This document shows, piece after piece, positions 8,525-17,510 of a stretch of DNA of 64,000 bases. The stretch lies in the NCBI RefSeq assembly GCF_963665675.1, contig NZ_OY762426.1:1550001-1614000 (forward strand). The letters are read 5' to 3'. The translations under genes were made by a program, and so were the position numbers. Source of the stretch: an uncultured Methanolobus sp. (GTDB lineage: Archaea > Halobacteriota > Methanosarcinia > Methanosarcinales > Methanosarcinaceae). The stretch's first letter is position 1. Every line of letters starts with the position of its first letter. The notes beneath the pieces are model-generated. The model was not told the DNA's origin, ran no database searches, and saw only the letters and a program-made list of their open reading frames with translations.

Positions 8525-8699
8525 GGGGCTGTCAATTTTGTTGGGGTTGAGCAATTACCAATTACATAATGCAAATGAATGAATTGGTTTGATTATTTGA
8601 AAACGCGATCATAAGAATGTACAATTAGTCAGTATTACAATTTATGGGAAAATGCTATCCAAGAAGAATTGCTCTAACACCAAAGTTTTTGACAGCCCC
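8525..8699. mobile_element. MITE-like element, 175 bp, with ~33-bp imperfect inverted ends
   Basis: The left end GGGGCTGTCAATTTTG and the right end, read inward, GGGGCTGTCAAAAACT pair as imperfect terminal inverted repeats that continue to a shared GAGCAATT about 30 bases in. An AAAAAAAG direct repeat flanks it on both sides, a possible 8-bp target duplication within A-rich sequence. It has no coding capacity. A degraded relative lies at 9328-9455. The parent transposase is not in the window; the ISH3-type ends at 40696 are unrelated. Confidence 0.7.
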
Positions 8700-8761
8700 A
8701 AAAAAAGGATAAGCTTTTATGCCGAAGATCTAATTAGACGGCCTCGATGATACTACCTCAA

Positions 8762-8986
8762 TCACTTAAGAAGTTCAATAAACTCTTCAACTGTAAGGTC
8801 CGATACCTTAATCAAATGCCTCAAAAGACCTGGTTTTAATTCTTTGTGTTTTGGGACAGTCAAAGTGATTTTAGACCCACCTTTTCTTAATACGACATGA
8901 CTTCCTACCTGTCTGTGTGGATACCATCCAGCTTTTGAAAAGGCTTTTATTGCCTTTATTCCGGAAATGATAGGTAACTTTGACAT
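8762..8986 (-). CDS. hicA: HicA-type mRNA interferase toxin, 74 aa
   Basis: The sequence is a standard HicA dsRBD-like fold: SGIKAIKAFSKAGW, then RQVGSHVVLRKGG, where the histidine of GSH is the catalytic residue of the family, then a C-terminal helix LTVEEFIELL. HicA cleaves mRNA during translation. The start ATG overlaps the hicB stop by one base (TAATG), so the two are translationally coupled with the antitoxin first. Confidence 0.88.
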   Translation of the reverse strand: MSKLPIISGIKAIKAFSKAGWYPHRQVGSHVVLRKGGSKITLTVPKHKELKPGLLRHLIKVSDLTVEEFIELLK

Positions 8987-9204
8987 TACGCTATCACTTC
9001 GACTATTTTAGAGGAAGGGTTGACCATACATGTTTCAAGTTCATCCTCTGCAAGCGATTCAAGGCATGCCTGTATTGCCTCTTTTATATTTTCAAGAGCT
9101 TCTTCAATGGTCTCGCCCTGCGAAATACATCCCGGTAATCCAGAGCAGCTTACAATGTAACCACCTACTTCTTCATCTTCCTCAAGAATAACTTTGAAAC
9201 GCAT
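8986..9204 (-). CDS. hicB: HicB-type antitoxin, 72 aa
   Basis: It shows the HicB pattern: a strand FKVILEEDEEVGGYIVSCSGLPGCISQGET followed in a second segment by helix EEALENIKEAIQACLESL. It neutralises HicA and usually represses its own operon. The C-terminal tail is short, without an obvious DNA-binding domain. An AT-rich TATA-like TTATTTAAAC lies 25-30 bases upstream of the ATG at 9204. Confidence 0.85.
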   Translation of the reverse strand: MRFKVILEEDEEVGGYIVSCSGLPGCISQGETIEEALENIKEAIQACLESLAEDELETCMVNPSSKIVEVIA

Positions 9205-9327
9205 ATTATGATATTATCTGTTCTTTGTTTAAATAACTTTGATATACCTCATCTCCCGAAGATACCGATAACTGTTATGATATTTGCGATGAAGTCTTGC
9301 GATAATAAATCTTACTTTAGATTTGAG

Positions 9328-9455
9328 ATGTCAATTTTGTTAGGGTTGAGCTATTGTCAATTAAATAATGTAAATGAGTGGATTGGTTTACTTATTTAAA
9401 AACAGCGCCATAAGACTTTATAATTAGTCAGTATTGCTATTATTGCCAAAAAGCA
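9328..9455. repeat. Degraded second copy of the 8525-8699 MITE-like repeat
   Basis: From GTCAATTTTGTTAGGGTTGA onward this region aligns with 8530-8650, sharing the ATTGGTTT and ATTAGTCAGTATT blocks. The first bases of the left end and the whole right inverted end are missing. It now ends about 30 bases before the start of the PAPS-reductase-like gene and may contribute to that promoter. Confidence 0.65.
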
Positions 9456-9484
9456 TTTATGACTTAAATATCTAGGATGACAGA

Positions 9485-11395
9485 ATGTCCAAACCTCTTT
9501 ACCTTGGTGAACTGCTCCTTTACTGGTGCCCTTCATGTAACGTTCCTGTGCTTGGAAAAAAATGCCCCTGCGGGACAAAAACCAAACAGGTAACTATCAC
9601 TCCTCCGGGAGATATCAGGCCTGCTTTTCCGTATGAGATAGAGCTTATCAATAAGATTTCTGTAGAACAGTTCAATGCACCGCTTATCACAGACGAGCGC
9701 ACGGTAGTATTGAACAAATCTCCCTACGACGACCGTATGGAAGAGATTATCGTAGATGGTGAAGTCATAGGGAGCATACGCTTTGAGCTTGAACAGCTTA
9801 AATGGACACTTCTTCTAAGGATAAACGGCGCCAGACGTATTTTTGATAATACTGATTACAAGACTCTGAAAAACTGGGTTGTTATTGATGCGGGTGCTGA
9901 GAAGTTCATTCTGGGCGGTGCCAGTGTGCTGGCTCCAGGTATAAAGGATGCTGATCCATCTATATTGGAAGCTGAAGAGGTAGTTGTTCTTACGCACGAA
10001 GGGAAGGTCCTTGGTGTAGGACGTACCCGAATGACCGGGGAAAAGATGCTCGAAAGAGGAAAGGGTGTTGGAGTAAAAGTAAGGTTTAAAGAAGAACCTG
10101 CTAAGATAACACTTACAGTCCCGGAGGGTGGACAGACCTGGGACGATGTTGTAAAAGCCAACGAGAGCTACATGAGTGATTTCATAGAGCGCTCTCACAA
10201 ATTCATAAAAAATGTATCTTCATCTGTAGACCGTCCGGTCACAGTATCCTATTCAGGAGGAAAGGACAGCCTTGCGGTTCTGCATCTTGTAAGTGAGTGC
10301 CTCGATGAGTACGACCTCCTGTTTGCAGACACTGGTATTGAGTTCCCGGAAACTGTAAAGAATGTGCATGATGTTGCAGAAGCTTATGGAAAGCCTTTGA
10401 ATATAATCAGTTCAGGCGAAGCATTCTGGGACTCAGTTGACAGCTTCGGTCCTCCAAGTGTTGAGGTTCGATGGTGCTGCAAGGTATGCAAACTTGGTCC
10501 TATCACCCAGATAATTAATGATAATTACGACAACGGATGTCTCACTTTCATAGGTCAGAGAAAGTATGAATCCGATACCCGGGCAAAGAGTGAACGTGTC
10601 TGGAAAAATCCGTGGGTAGGCAATCAGGTAGCGGCTGCTCCTATACAGAACTGGACTGCAATGCACGTCTGGCTATATATTTTCAAGAATGACCTTCTTT
10701 ACAATCCACTTTACGGTGAAGGATATGACAGGATAGGTTGCTGGCTATGTCCTTCCTGTTCCGTTGCTGACCTTTACAGGCTCAAGGAAACTCACCCTGA
10801 AATGGAGAAAAAGCTCAACGACTACCTGCTTTCATATGCAGAGCGTATGGGTCTTTCTGAGGATTGGGTAAAACATGGATTCTGGAGGTGGAAAGATCTT
10901 CCTGCACAGCTGAAAGAGATCGCAAAGAAAAAAGAGATCAACCTTGTTCCACAATGCAGGAATGAACACAATCTTCACTTCACAGTGACCACTGGCTATC
11001 GTCCGTGCAAGCAGGGTGGAATCTCTGCAGAAGGTGGTTTTGATGGTCCAGTTGATATTAATAGATTGGAACTCACCGGAATGCTGGAAGCTGTTGGAAA
11101 TACCTCGTACATGGAAGGCGTTGCAATGCTTACTGACGGTGAGAACCGTGCTCAGGTCTTTGCATCAGGTAGTGTGACTGCCAGGGGAGATTCAGATAAG
11201 GATGCCCGCAGACTCATGAAGAAAGTGGAGCTTTCTGTCAGAAGGGCTATTCTTTGCAGTGGTTGTGGTGTCTGTGTGGGCAAGTGCCAGAGCAGAGCTA
11301 TAAAAATCAAAAAAGGTCTGGCTATTATCAACGATAGATGCACTCACTGTGGTGAATGCATTGGTGTATGTCCTGTTGTGAAGTTCAATTCATGA
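9485..11395 (+). CDS. PAPS reductase-like PP-loop protein with PUA-like domain and 2[4Fe-4S] ferredoxin tail, 636 aa
   Basis: Domain order is an N-terminal zinc ribbon (CPSC...CPCG, residues ~15-30), a PUA-like region (~60-210), a PP-loop nucleotide-binding domain with SGGKDS near residue 257, cysteine pairs RWCCKVCK (~330) and CWLCPSC (~419), and a C-terminal ferredoxin domain with two CxxCxxC sets (from ~590). The cysteine pairs resemble the cluster ligands of [4Fe-4S] APS/PAPS reductases. PUA usually binds RNA, so sulfur chemistry on RNA is as possible as sulfate assimilation. A Shine-Dalgarno AGGATGA precedes the ATG. The family occurs in methanogens; its function is unproven. Confidence 0.8.
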   Translation: MSKPLYLGELLLYWCPSCNVPVLGKKCPCGTKTKQVTITPPGDIRPAFPYEIELINKISVEQFNAPLITDERTVVLNKSPYDDRMEEIIVDGEVIGSIRFELEQLKWTLLLRINGARRIFDNTDYKTLKNWVVIDAGAEKFILGGASVLAPGIKDADPSILEAEEVVVLTHEGKVLGVGRTRMTGEKMLERGKGVGVKVRFKEEPAKITLTVPEGGQTWDDVVKANESYMSDFIERSHKFIKNVSSSVDRPVTVSYSGGKDSLAVLHLVSECLDEYDLLFADTGIEFPETVKNVHDVAEAYGKPLNIISSGEAFWDSVDSFGPPSVEVRWCCKVCKLGPITQIINDNYDNGCLTFIGQRKYESDTRAKSERVWKNPWVGNQVAAAPIQNWTAMHVWLYIFKNDLLYNPLYGEGYDRIGCWLCPSCSVADLYRLKETHPEMEKKLNDYLLSYAERMGLSEDWVKHGFWRWKDLPAQLKEIAKKKEINLVPQCRNEHNLHFTVTTGYRPCKQGGISAEGGFDGPVDINRLELTGMLEAVGNTSYMEGVAMLTDGENRAQVFASGSVTARGDSDKDARRLMKKVELSVRRAILCSGCGVCVGKCQSRAIKIKKGLAIINDRCTHCGECIGVCPVVKFNS

Positions 11396-11447
11396 TTCTG
11401 ACCAGAAACCTTTTAGTATATATTCTCCATCTTTATACGGTGATTTT

Positions 11448-13064
11448 TTGGTAAAAAGAGCACTGCTCAGCGTTTCTGATAAAACCGGAATTGTAGATTT
11501 TGCTCGTGGACTCGAGAAACTGGACATTCAGATCATCTCTACCGGAGGAACTGCCCGCATGCTTCGTGACTCAGGTATTGAGGTCATGGACGTGTCAGAT
11601 GTAACCGGCTTCCCGGAAATGATGGGCGGTAGGGTTAAGACTCTCCACCCAAGGATCCATGGTGGAATCCTCAGTATAAGAGATGACCATGACCATATGG
11701 GAGAGGCCCAGAAAGCAGAAGTAGAAATGATAGACCTTGTAGTGGTCAACCTTTATCCATTCGAGATAACAGTTTCAAAAGAAGGCGTATTGCTTGAAGA
11801 AGCTATTGAAAATATTGACATCGGCGGACCTGCAATGCTCAGGTCGGCAGCCAAGAATTATCGTTATGTAAGCGTTGTATGTGACCCGGATGATTATGGG
11901 CACGTTTTAAAAGAGATCCGTTCAACAGGAGTTGTATCCCAGGAAACAAGAGAAAAACTTGCAGTGAAGGCTTTCAGACACACTGCAGATTATGATGCTA
12001 CCATCGATACTTATCTTAGCAAGGAACTTCTTGGTGAGGACGTATTACGTCTCAGCTATAAAGATGGTGTAACTCTCAGATATGGAGAGAACTGGCACCA
12101 GGGTGCGAAATTCTATAAAGAGGATGGAATAACCGGTCCTTCACTTGCAAATGCAAAACAACTTCATGGAAAAGAACTTTCTTATAATAATTACATTGAT
12201 GCTGACAATGCTCTTAAGACTGTAAAAGAGCTGTCTTCCTCTAACCCGGCGGTAACAATTGTAAAGCACAACAATCCGTGCGGCTTTGCAACCGGAAAGA
12301 CGCTTTTACAGGCTCTTAGTGCTGCATGGGACTGTGATCCAATATCTGCTTATGGAAGTATTATTTGCTCAAATAAGGTTTTTGACCTGCAATCAGCAGA
12401 ATTCCTCAATGGTAAATTCGTGGAGATCATTCTTGCTCCGGGATTTGAACCCGATGCTCTTGAGTATCTGAAAAACAAGAGTGCAAATCTCCGTCTTCTG
12501 GAAATGCCTGAACTGAATGAACCTTTTGAAGTTGAAGACACATGCAAATTTGTGGTCGGTGGAATACTGAAGCAGTCATGTAATGTTGGTATCTGCGACA
12601 AATGGGATTGTGTGACCGATGTTGCCTATCCTGAAGAGCTCCGTGCAGTATCTGAGTTTGCCCTTCACGCATGTAAGTGTGTCAAATCAAATGCGGTTAC
12701 TCTTGCATATGAATATGATGACGGTTGCTACATGATGCTTTCAATGGGGGCAGGCCAGCCAAACAGGGTTGACTCTATCAGAAAGCTTGCTGCAACAAAA
12801 GCACGTGAGAATCTCAAGGTAATGCATGAACGCGACAAACCGGATATGTCATATGAGGATTACTGCAAAGATATTTTCTCAAAATGCGTGATGGCTTCTG
12901 ACGCTTTCTTCCCATTTGATGATAGTGTCGTGCACGCAGAAGAGAATGGAATTATGTATATTCTTTCCCCGGGAGGGTCTATAAGGGATCAGGAAGTCAT
13001 TGATACAGCTAACAGGCTTGGTGTATCAATGATATTCACCGGAATGAGACACTTCTTACATTGA
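11448..13064 (+). CDS. purH: Bifunctional AICAR transformylase/IMP cyclohydrolase, 538 aa
   Basis: It catalyses the last two steps of purine synthesis. The N-terminal MGS-like IMP cyclohydrolase domain (ISTGGTARMLRDSGI, MMGGRVKTLHPRIHGGIL) is followed by an AICAR transformylase domain with the KHNNPCG motif near residue 272 and C-terminal SPGGSIRDQEVI. Length equals the full bifunctional enzyme. The start is TTG at 11448, supported by GGTGAT three bases upstream; no better start exists. With purN at 63173 it suggests formyl-tetrahydrofolate-type purine synthesis. Confidence 0.93.
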   Translation: MVKRALLSVSDKTGIVDFARGLEKLDIQIISTGGTARMLRDSGIEVMDVSDVTGFPEMMGGRVKTLHPRIHGGILSIRDDHDHMGEAQKAEVEMIDLVVVNLYPFEITVSKEGVLLEEAIENIDIGGPAMLRSAAKNYRYVSVVCDPDDYGHVLKEIRSTGVVSQETREKLAVKAFRHTADYDATIDTYLSKELLGEDVLRLSYKDGVTLRYGENWHQGAKFYKEDGITGPSLANAKQLHGKELSYNNYIDADNALKTVKELSSSNPAVTIVKHNNPCGFATGKTLLQALSAAWDCDPISAYGSIICSNKVFDLQSAEFLNGKFVEIILAPGFEPDALEYLKNKSANLRLLEMPELNEPFEVEDTCKFVVGGILKQSCNVGICDKWDCVTDVAYPEELRAVSEFALHACKCVKSNAVTLAYEYDDGCYMMLSMGAGQPNRVDSIRKLAATKARENLKVMHERDKPDMSYEDYCKDIFSKCVMASDAFFPFDDSVVHAEENGIMYILSPGGSIRDQEVIDTANRLGVSMIFTGMRHFLH

Positions 13065-13310
13065 AGTGTTTCCATATTTTTTATGCAAGTTTTCCTTTAT
13101 TTACCAATTAGTTCTGTCTTTTTCCATGTCTTCTTCTCAAAGTTACAATCCAGCCACTTAAAATTTACACTTCCTCTATAATAATTATCTTCTGCTGCTT
13201 TTTGCGCGAAAACACTTATAATACATTAATCAACTTTTATATATTCAATTAGCTAGGTTTTGTTCATTGGTCGGTTGGATACATTACTCAGCATAAATTG
13301 AGGTGGAAAG

Positions 13311-14096
13311 TTGAAATCAAAGGGGCTCTTAAGTATATTGACTTTTTCGGAAAAAAGGAAGGACATATTATTCCTTCTTGAAGAAAAGCCGTGTACTTTA
13401 TCCGATATCAGAGACTATTTTAAAGTATCTTCTCCGGAAATTTCTCCCAGAATTAAGGAAATGCTGGAACACAATTTGATAGAAAAGACAAACAAGAGTT
13501 ATCAAATAACCCCTATTGGTAGAGCTATAATCCACCATTTCAGACCTTTTCTGGATGTCATTGAGACAATAGAGAAAAACGAATCATTCTGGGAAGAACA
13601 TTACCTCGGTGACATACCTTCTCATTTGCTTAACAATCTTATATCTTTAAAAGAATGCGATGTCGTATCTGATAGTATAGAAAACATCTATGAGTCTCAC
13701 AAGGTTTTTGTGGAAAACATAATGAAATCTTCTATCATCAAAGGTGTTTCTTCTATATTCATACCCACATATCCGGATTTTGTGGTGGGTCTGGCTAAGA
13801 GGGAAGTACCAACTTCTTTGATATTAACCGAAAACGTATTTGAAAAGGTAAGGGATGAGCACCGTGAAAAACTGGAAGTCTACCTGAAAGCAGATCATAC
13901 CGAGCTTTATGTAATAGATGATGTCAAACTTGCTTTTGTGGCAACGGATGTCTTCTTCTCCATGTCTTTATTCTTCAATCCTGACACTTATGACCCCAGG
14001 GATGACCTCGTAGGCTATGATGAGTTTGCCTTAAAGTGGGGAAGTGATCTTTTCGATCATTATCTGGAAAAATCCCGCAAGATCACTTCTATCTGA
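13311..14096 (+). CDS. Winged-helix regulator with FilR1/DUF1724-type domain, 261 aa
   Basis: Residues ~10-75 form a winged helix (KPCTLSDIRDYFKVSSPEIS). The rest matches the methanogen FilR1/DUF1724 regulator layout, in which the C-terminal domain contains NPDTYDPRDDLVGYDEFALKWG. Family members in Methanosarcina (Msr proteins) control methylotrophic and CO-dependent genes; the target here is unknown. The start is TTG at 13311 after GAGGTGG. A TATA-like TTTTATATATT at about 13230 implies a ~50-base leader. The 13065-13310 gap holds only this promoter region. Confidence 0.82.
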   Translation: MKSKGLLSILTFSEKRKDILFLLEEKPCTLSDIRDYFKVSSPEISPRIKEMLEHNLIEKTNKSYQITPIGRAIIHHFRPFLDVIETIEKNESFWEEHYLGDIPSHLLNNLISLKECDVVSDSIENIYESHKVFVENIMKSSIIKGVSSIFIPTYPDFVVGLAKREVPTSLILTENVFEKVRDEHREKLEVYLKADHTELYVIDDVKLAFVATDVFFSMSLFFNPDTYDPRDDLVGYDEFALKWGSDLFDHYLEKSRKITSI

Positions 14097-14100
14097 ACTT

Positions 14101-15027
14101 TCAGACAATAAGTCCGCTTGCAATTGTCCTGAGTCCCACTATGGTGGTTGATTCCCCATCTATCATGAACAGTCTTCTGGCAAGCCTGTTTTTGGTTTCA
14201 ACTTCTACTGGTTCTGCAAAGTTTTTGATATAAAGCAGTCCGATAATGAAACTGTATCCAAGTATTATCGGTTCAAATGCCAGTATTCCTGTAATTATAG
14301 ACATGAGCAGGATTATATGGGACAGGGTATGCAGACTTAATAGCATTATCTTTGCTTTCTTTTGTCCAAGTACTACAGGTATTGTCTTGAGACCTGCAAG
14401 TGTGTCACCTTTTATGTCCTTGAAGTCATAGATGGCGGAATTAATAAAAAGTTTGAGGCCAAAATAGAGAAAAACTATGGCAGGTGCAAATAAACCAGTG
14501 GCATAGATCCCTGCGATACCTGCAATGAAAGCTCCCCATGTTATACCGACAACAAGGTTCTTCATCCCAAGTCCACCTTTTAATTTGAGATTGAATTTTC
14601 CTATCCTGGCACCTTTGCTGTAAAGGTAGCCTGTTATGAGGGGAAGAAATGCGATGAGTATAAGGCCATTTGCTGTGAGTATGGCTGCTCCTGCTAAAAA
14701 GCAGATAAGTGATATTATAAGGGCTGTTTTCCTGGAGGCACCCTTTAATTCAGGCCGGTTGGCAATATCCTCTTCAGCATCCATTGCCCTGTCCAAAGTG
14801 TAAACAGCATAAATAATCAGTCCACCTGCAAGGCAGTTTAAAAAAACAGACTGTATATGGAGCAAGAGGAAAGCAATGTGAATTCTTAAAGCTCCGGAAA
14901 ATGAGACCAGTATGGAACTTTTAAGAAGATTGATTGTTGGCGATGAACCAATGCGTGGTTGTCTGTGGTTTTGTTTGTATTTCTTTACTGTATATCCCGG
15001 TAGTCCTACTGTGCAGTTCGAGTTCAT
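14101..15027 (-). CDS. UbiA-family prenyltransferase, membrane protein, ~308 aa
   Basis: It has about eight hydrophobic segments and two aspartate-rich motifs: YTLDRAMDAEED in the first half and YDFKDIKGDTLAG in the second. These bind prenyl-diphosphate-Mg in UbiA enzymes, which join prenyl chains to aromatic or lipid acceptors in the membrane. It could act in lipid, methanophenazine or quinone-like synthesis; the substrate is not deducible. A TTG at 15045 would extend it by six residues; neither start has a strong ribosome-binding site. It converges with the regulator at 13311 with only 4 bases between stops. Confidence 0.8.
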   Translation of the reverse strand: MNSNCTVGLPGYTVKKYKQNHRQPRIGSSPTINLLKSSILVSFSGALRIHIAFLLLHIQSVFLNCLAGGLIIYAVYTLDRAMDAEEDIANRPELKGASRKTALIISLICFLAGAAILTANGLILIAFLPLITGYLYSKGARIGKFNLKLKGGLGMKNLVVGITWGAFIAGIAGIYATGLFAPAIVFLYFGLKLFINSAIYDFKDIKGDTLAGLKTIPVVLGQKKAKIMLLSLHTLSHIILLMSIITGILAFEPIILGYSFIIGLLYIKNFAEPVEVETKNRLARRLFMIDGESTTIVGLRTIASGLIV

Positions 15028-15425
15028 ATCAGTAAAAGGACTCAAACTATCTAATATTATTTTTTGAGTATAATGTTATACTAATAAGCTACTAAAGCCA
15101 CAGCTACATTTACCCAGGCTTAAATACAAACCAGCTATAATTGCCTGCACTATTCGCTTGTACCTATATTTCGAATGCCTTTGCTGACATCATCTTTGCT
15201 AACTTTAATAATTATTATAGTATTATTATTTATACATATATAATTTTTGTCGGCGATGATTATATTTATGGTAAAAAAAGACCTATTGAACTATTGTTAA
15301 TAGAAATTTACTATATATACGAATAGTTTCATTGAAACACAGGCTTGTAAAGTTGGCAGACATGAATAACATTATTACAATCTGTCATTTTATTGTCACA
15401 GTTACGGTGTGTGTTGGTAGATAAA
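15028..15425. other. AT-rich intergenic region
   Basis: No coding frame or repeat is convincing here. It carries divergent promoter-like AT runs (for example TATTATTATTTATACAT near 15220 and ACTATATATAC near 15310) between the UbiA-type gene on the left and the hypothetical gene on the right. Confidence 0.4.
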
Positions 15426-15863
15426 ATGAGTGATGATTTTCAGGATTTGCACATGTTTCCTTTGTGTAATTCACTTTTGAAGGATATGTGTGTAGCTCCT
15501 TATTACAATTCAGACAGTTGTGGTCTGTCCTTTCATTTCTGTCTGAAATATTCTGAAAATGAGGAAATAATCATTTCCATATGCAACTATATAGTTGATG
15601 TCCTACAGTCAGTATATCCATTTGACAGGTCTTTTGCTTCAACTTTTTCTTCCTGTTTGCTTGATAAAGTGAAAGAACTTCCTTCTCTCCCAAAAGGACC
15701 GCGGGTAATGGTGGATATTCTGATAGAATGGATTTCTTTTGCTACATTAATAATATCTTTCAGAACCTCTGTACCTGCTGATGTTAAAGTGAGGATCAAT
15801 TCAAAGGACTGTATCATCCTTTGCGGCATGCAACAGAATATATCCGAAGATTCCATAAAATAA
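15426..15863 (+). CDS. Hypothetical protein, ~145 aa
   Basis: I do not recognise this protein. It is mixed alpha/beta with several cysteines (LCNSLLKDMCV, DSCGLSFHFC) and a hydrophobic segment IEWISFATLIISF. The ATG at 15426 follows GGTAGAT with reasonable spacing; a TTG at 15393 is possible. Its last 63 bases overlap the 3' end of the minus-strand membrane protein gene at 15801, an unusually deep tail-to-tail overlap, so one of the two ends may not be the native one. Confidence 0.5.
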   Translation: MSDDFQDLHMFPLCNSLLKDMCVAPYYNSDSCGLSFHFCLKYSENEEIIISICNYIVDVLQSVYPFDRSFASTFSSCLLDKVKELPSLPKGPRVMVDILIEWISFATLIISFRTSVPADVKVRINSKDCIILCGMQQNISEDSIK

Positions 15864-16286
15864 AGGTGCAATAGGCAGGGTTTTGAAGCTGCTGTTCCAC
15901 ACCGCAAGAGAGCTTATCAGTGTGAGTATACCGCATGCTATGAGTATGTATCCGGCAGTCTTATTACTGATTTCATTCTCTATTCTGTCTTCAAAAAGTT
16001 CATAGGCTGCCAGGCCAATGCAAATAAAGGATGCAAGCACCCACGCAAGTGTTCTGGCTGAAGGTAGGAATCCTCCTATGGAAAGCATGCTCATTTGCTT
16101 GATTACACTGACAAAGATAGTCCCGTAGTTGATGTCGAAATTGGCATAGAATACTGAGAATTTGATTCCCCAGCCCTCGGAATATGCAGAATAAAAATAA
16201 ATTTCCCAGGGTATGGCCAGACATATGAATGGCATTATTTTTTTCAAAAACTTCACATCATCGGGTTTTATCCTGAAATCTACCAT
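15801..16286 (-). CDS. Four-TM membrane protein, TIGR04206-like, ~161 aa
   Basis: It starts MVDFRIKPDDVKFLKKIMP, followed by a hydrophobic segment with PWEIYFYSA and three more transmembrane helices near residues 65-85, 95-115 and 125-155. The layout resembles TIGR04206-type archaeal membrane proteins of unknown function; this is a tentative match. A TATA-like AAAATATATAAC at ~16310 predicts transcription starting almost at the ATG at 16286, i.e. a leaderless message, favouring that start over one seven codons upstream. Confidence 0.6.
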   Translation of the reverse strand: MVDFRIKPDDVKFLKKIMPFICLAIPWEIYFYSAYSEGWGIKFSVFYANFDINYGTIFVSVIKQMSMLSIGGFLPSARTLAWVLASFICIGLAAYELFEDRIENEISNKTAGYILIACGILTLISSLAVWNSSFKTLPIAPLFYGIFGYILLHAAKDDTVL

Positions 16287-16398
16287 ATTTGTGTATACTA
16301 TAATCAAAGTTATATATTTTTATGTAAAGGGAAGTGTCTATATATTACTTTGTGTTCTATATATCTAAACAATTAATAGTCATAAATGAGGGATTTCA

Positions 16399-17397
16399 AT
16401 AGAAACCAGAAAAGTTCAGCAAACAGGTGGTTCCACTTATATAATTTCTCTGCCTAAAACCTGGGCAGACAAAGTAGGTATCAAAACAGGCAGCAGAGTG
16501 ACTTTACAGCCGCAACCTGACGGCAAACTGGTGATAGATCCTGTACATGATGCTCCTCCTGCCCGGAAGATACAGATCGATGTTACCGGGAGAATGGGTG
16601 ACGCGCTCACAAGGGACATGATAGCAGCTTATCTTGCAGGTTCTGATATAATAGAGGTTAAAGCCGACAGGATACTGGCGGAACAGAAGAACATCATCCG
16701 CAGCATGTGTTACAAGCTTATTGGACCTGAGATCATTGAGGAGACTGCTAAAAAAGTGGTGATCCAGGATCTTCTGAACCCGGATGAGATATCCATAAAG
16801 AAGAGTGTAAGAAGGATGTATCTCATCTCTAATTCTATGCACATTGATGCAATAAAAGCAATCAAAACCCGTGACGCCGATCTTTCACTTGACGTGGATC
16901 AGAGGGACGATGATGTTGACAGACTTTTCCTGCTTATTGCAAAACAGTTCCGTGCGATATTACGTGGTGCAAGGCTTCCTGATGCCGCAGAAACATCAAT
17001 AGATGAGTATCATGACCTTAGAATGGCAGCAGGGCCGATTGAGCGTATAGCAGACCACGCACGTAAGATTGCAAAGGTTACAACAACCTTAGATGCTTCC
17101 ATTCCTGAAGACATTATGAAAATGATTGAATCAACATCCGAAATGTCAAGAAAGGTTGTTGAGGATTCAATAGATGCTTTGTACAATTCTGATGTGGATC
17201 TGGCAAACCAGGTGATTGACAGAGTTGCCCGCATGTCTTCAATGATAAACAAGTTAAACGCTGCTATTCTTAAGATAGATTCGTACGGGTCAGTAGTTGC
17301 CCTTGGCACGGTTGTTGACAGTATAGACAGAACAGGCGATTACGGCTCAAATATTGCTGAAATTGCAATAAACTCTGCAATGTCAAAGGTTGTATGA
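16399..17397 (+). CDS. AbrB-PhoU domain protein, apparent ATA start, 332 aa
   Basis: The frame begins ETRKVQQTGGSTYIISLPKT, an AbrB/SpoVT-type DNA-binding module, and continues as a long helical PhoU-like domain (about residues 85-330; YHDLRMAAGPIERIADHARK). Such archaeal proteins probably regulate phosphate uptake. The codon before ETRK is ATA at 16399. A stop TGA lies at 16387 and no ATG, GTG or TTG is available until GTG at 16498, which would delete most of the AbrB module. GAGGG at 16388-16392 lies six bases before the ATA. Start at ATA (or less likely ATT at 16393) is inferred. Confidence 0.8.
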   Translation: METRKVQQTGGSTYIISLPKTWADKVGIKTGSRVTLQPQPDGKLVIDPVHDAPPARKIQIDVTGRMGDALTRDMIAAYLAGSDIIEVKADRILAEQKNIIRSMCYKLIGPEIIEETAKKVVIQDLLNPDEISIKKSVRRMYLISNSMHIDAIKAIKTRDADLSLDVDQRDDDVDRLFLLIAKQFRAILRGARLPDAAETSIDEYHDLRMAAGPIERIADHARKIAKVTTTLDASIPEDIMKMIESTSEMSRKVVEDSIDALYNSDVDLANQVIDRVARMSSMINKLNAAILKIDSYGSVVALGTVVDSIDRTGDYGSNIAEIAINSAMSKVV

Positions 17398-17510
17398 AGC
17401 GAAAAAGCCGTGATTTGCAGATTCAGATAATAAAAATTATATGTCAATGAGTGTTTATACTACTAAAATTATCCATAATAAAATATAATGCTACTTCATG
17501 GAGGGAATGA

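Noticed and set aside
5607..9485. CRISPR array near the Cas4-like gene
   Set aside because: No regularly spaced direct repeats were found anywhere in the window.
16498..17397. GTG 16498 as the start of the PhoU-type protein
   Set aside because: It would remove most of the AbrB module (ETRKVQQTGGSTYIISLPK), which continues in frame upstream with a good Shine-Dalgarno sequence.
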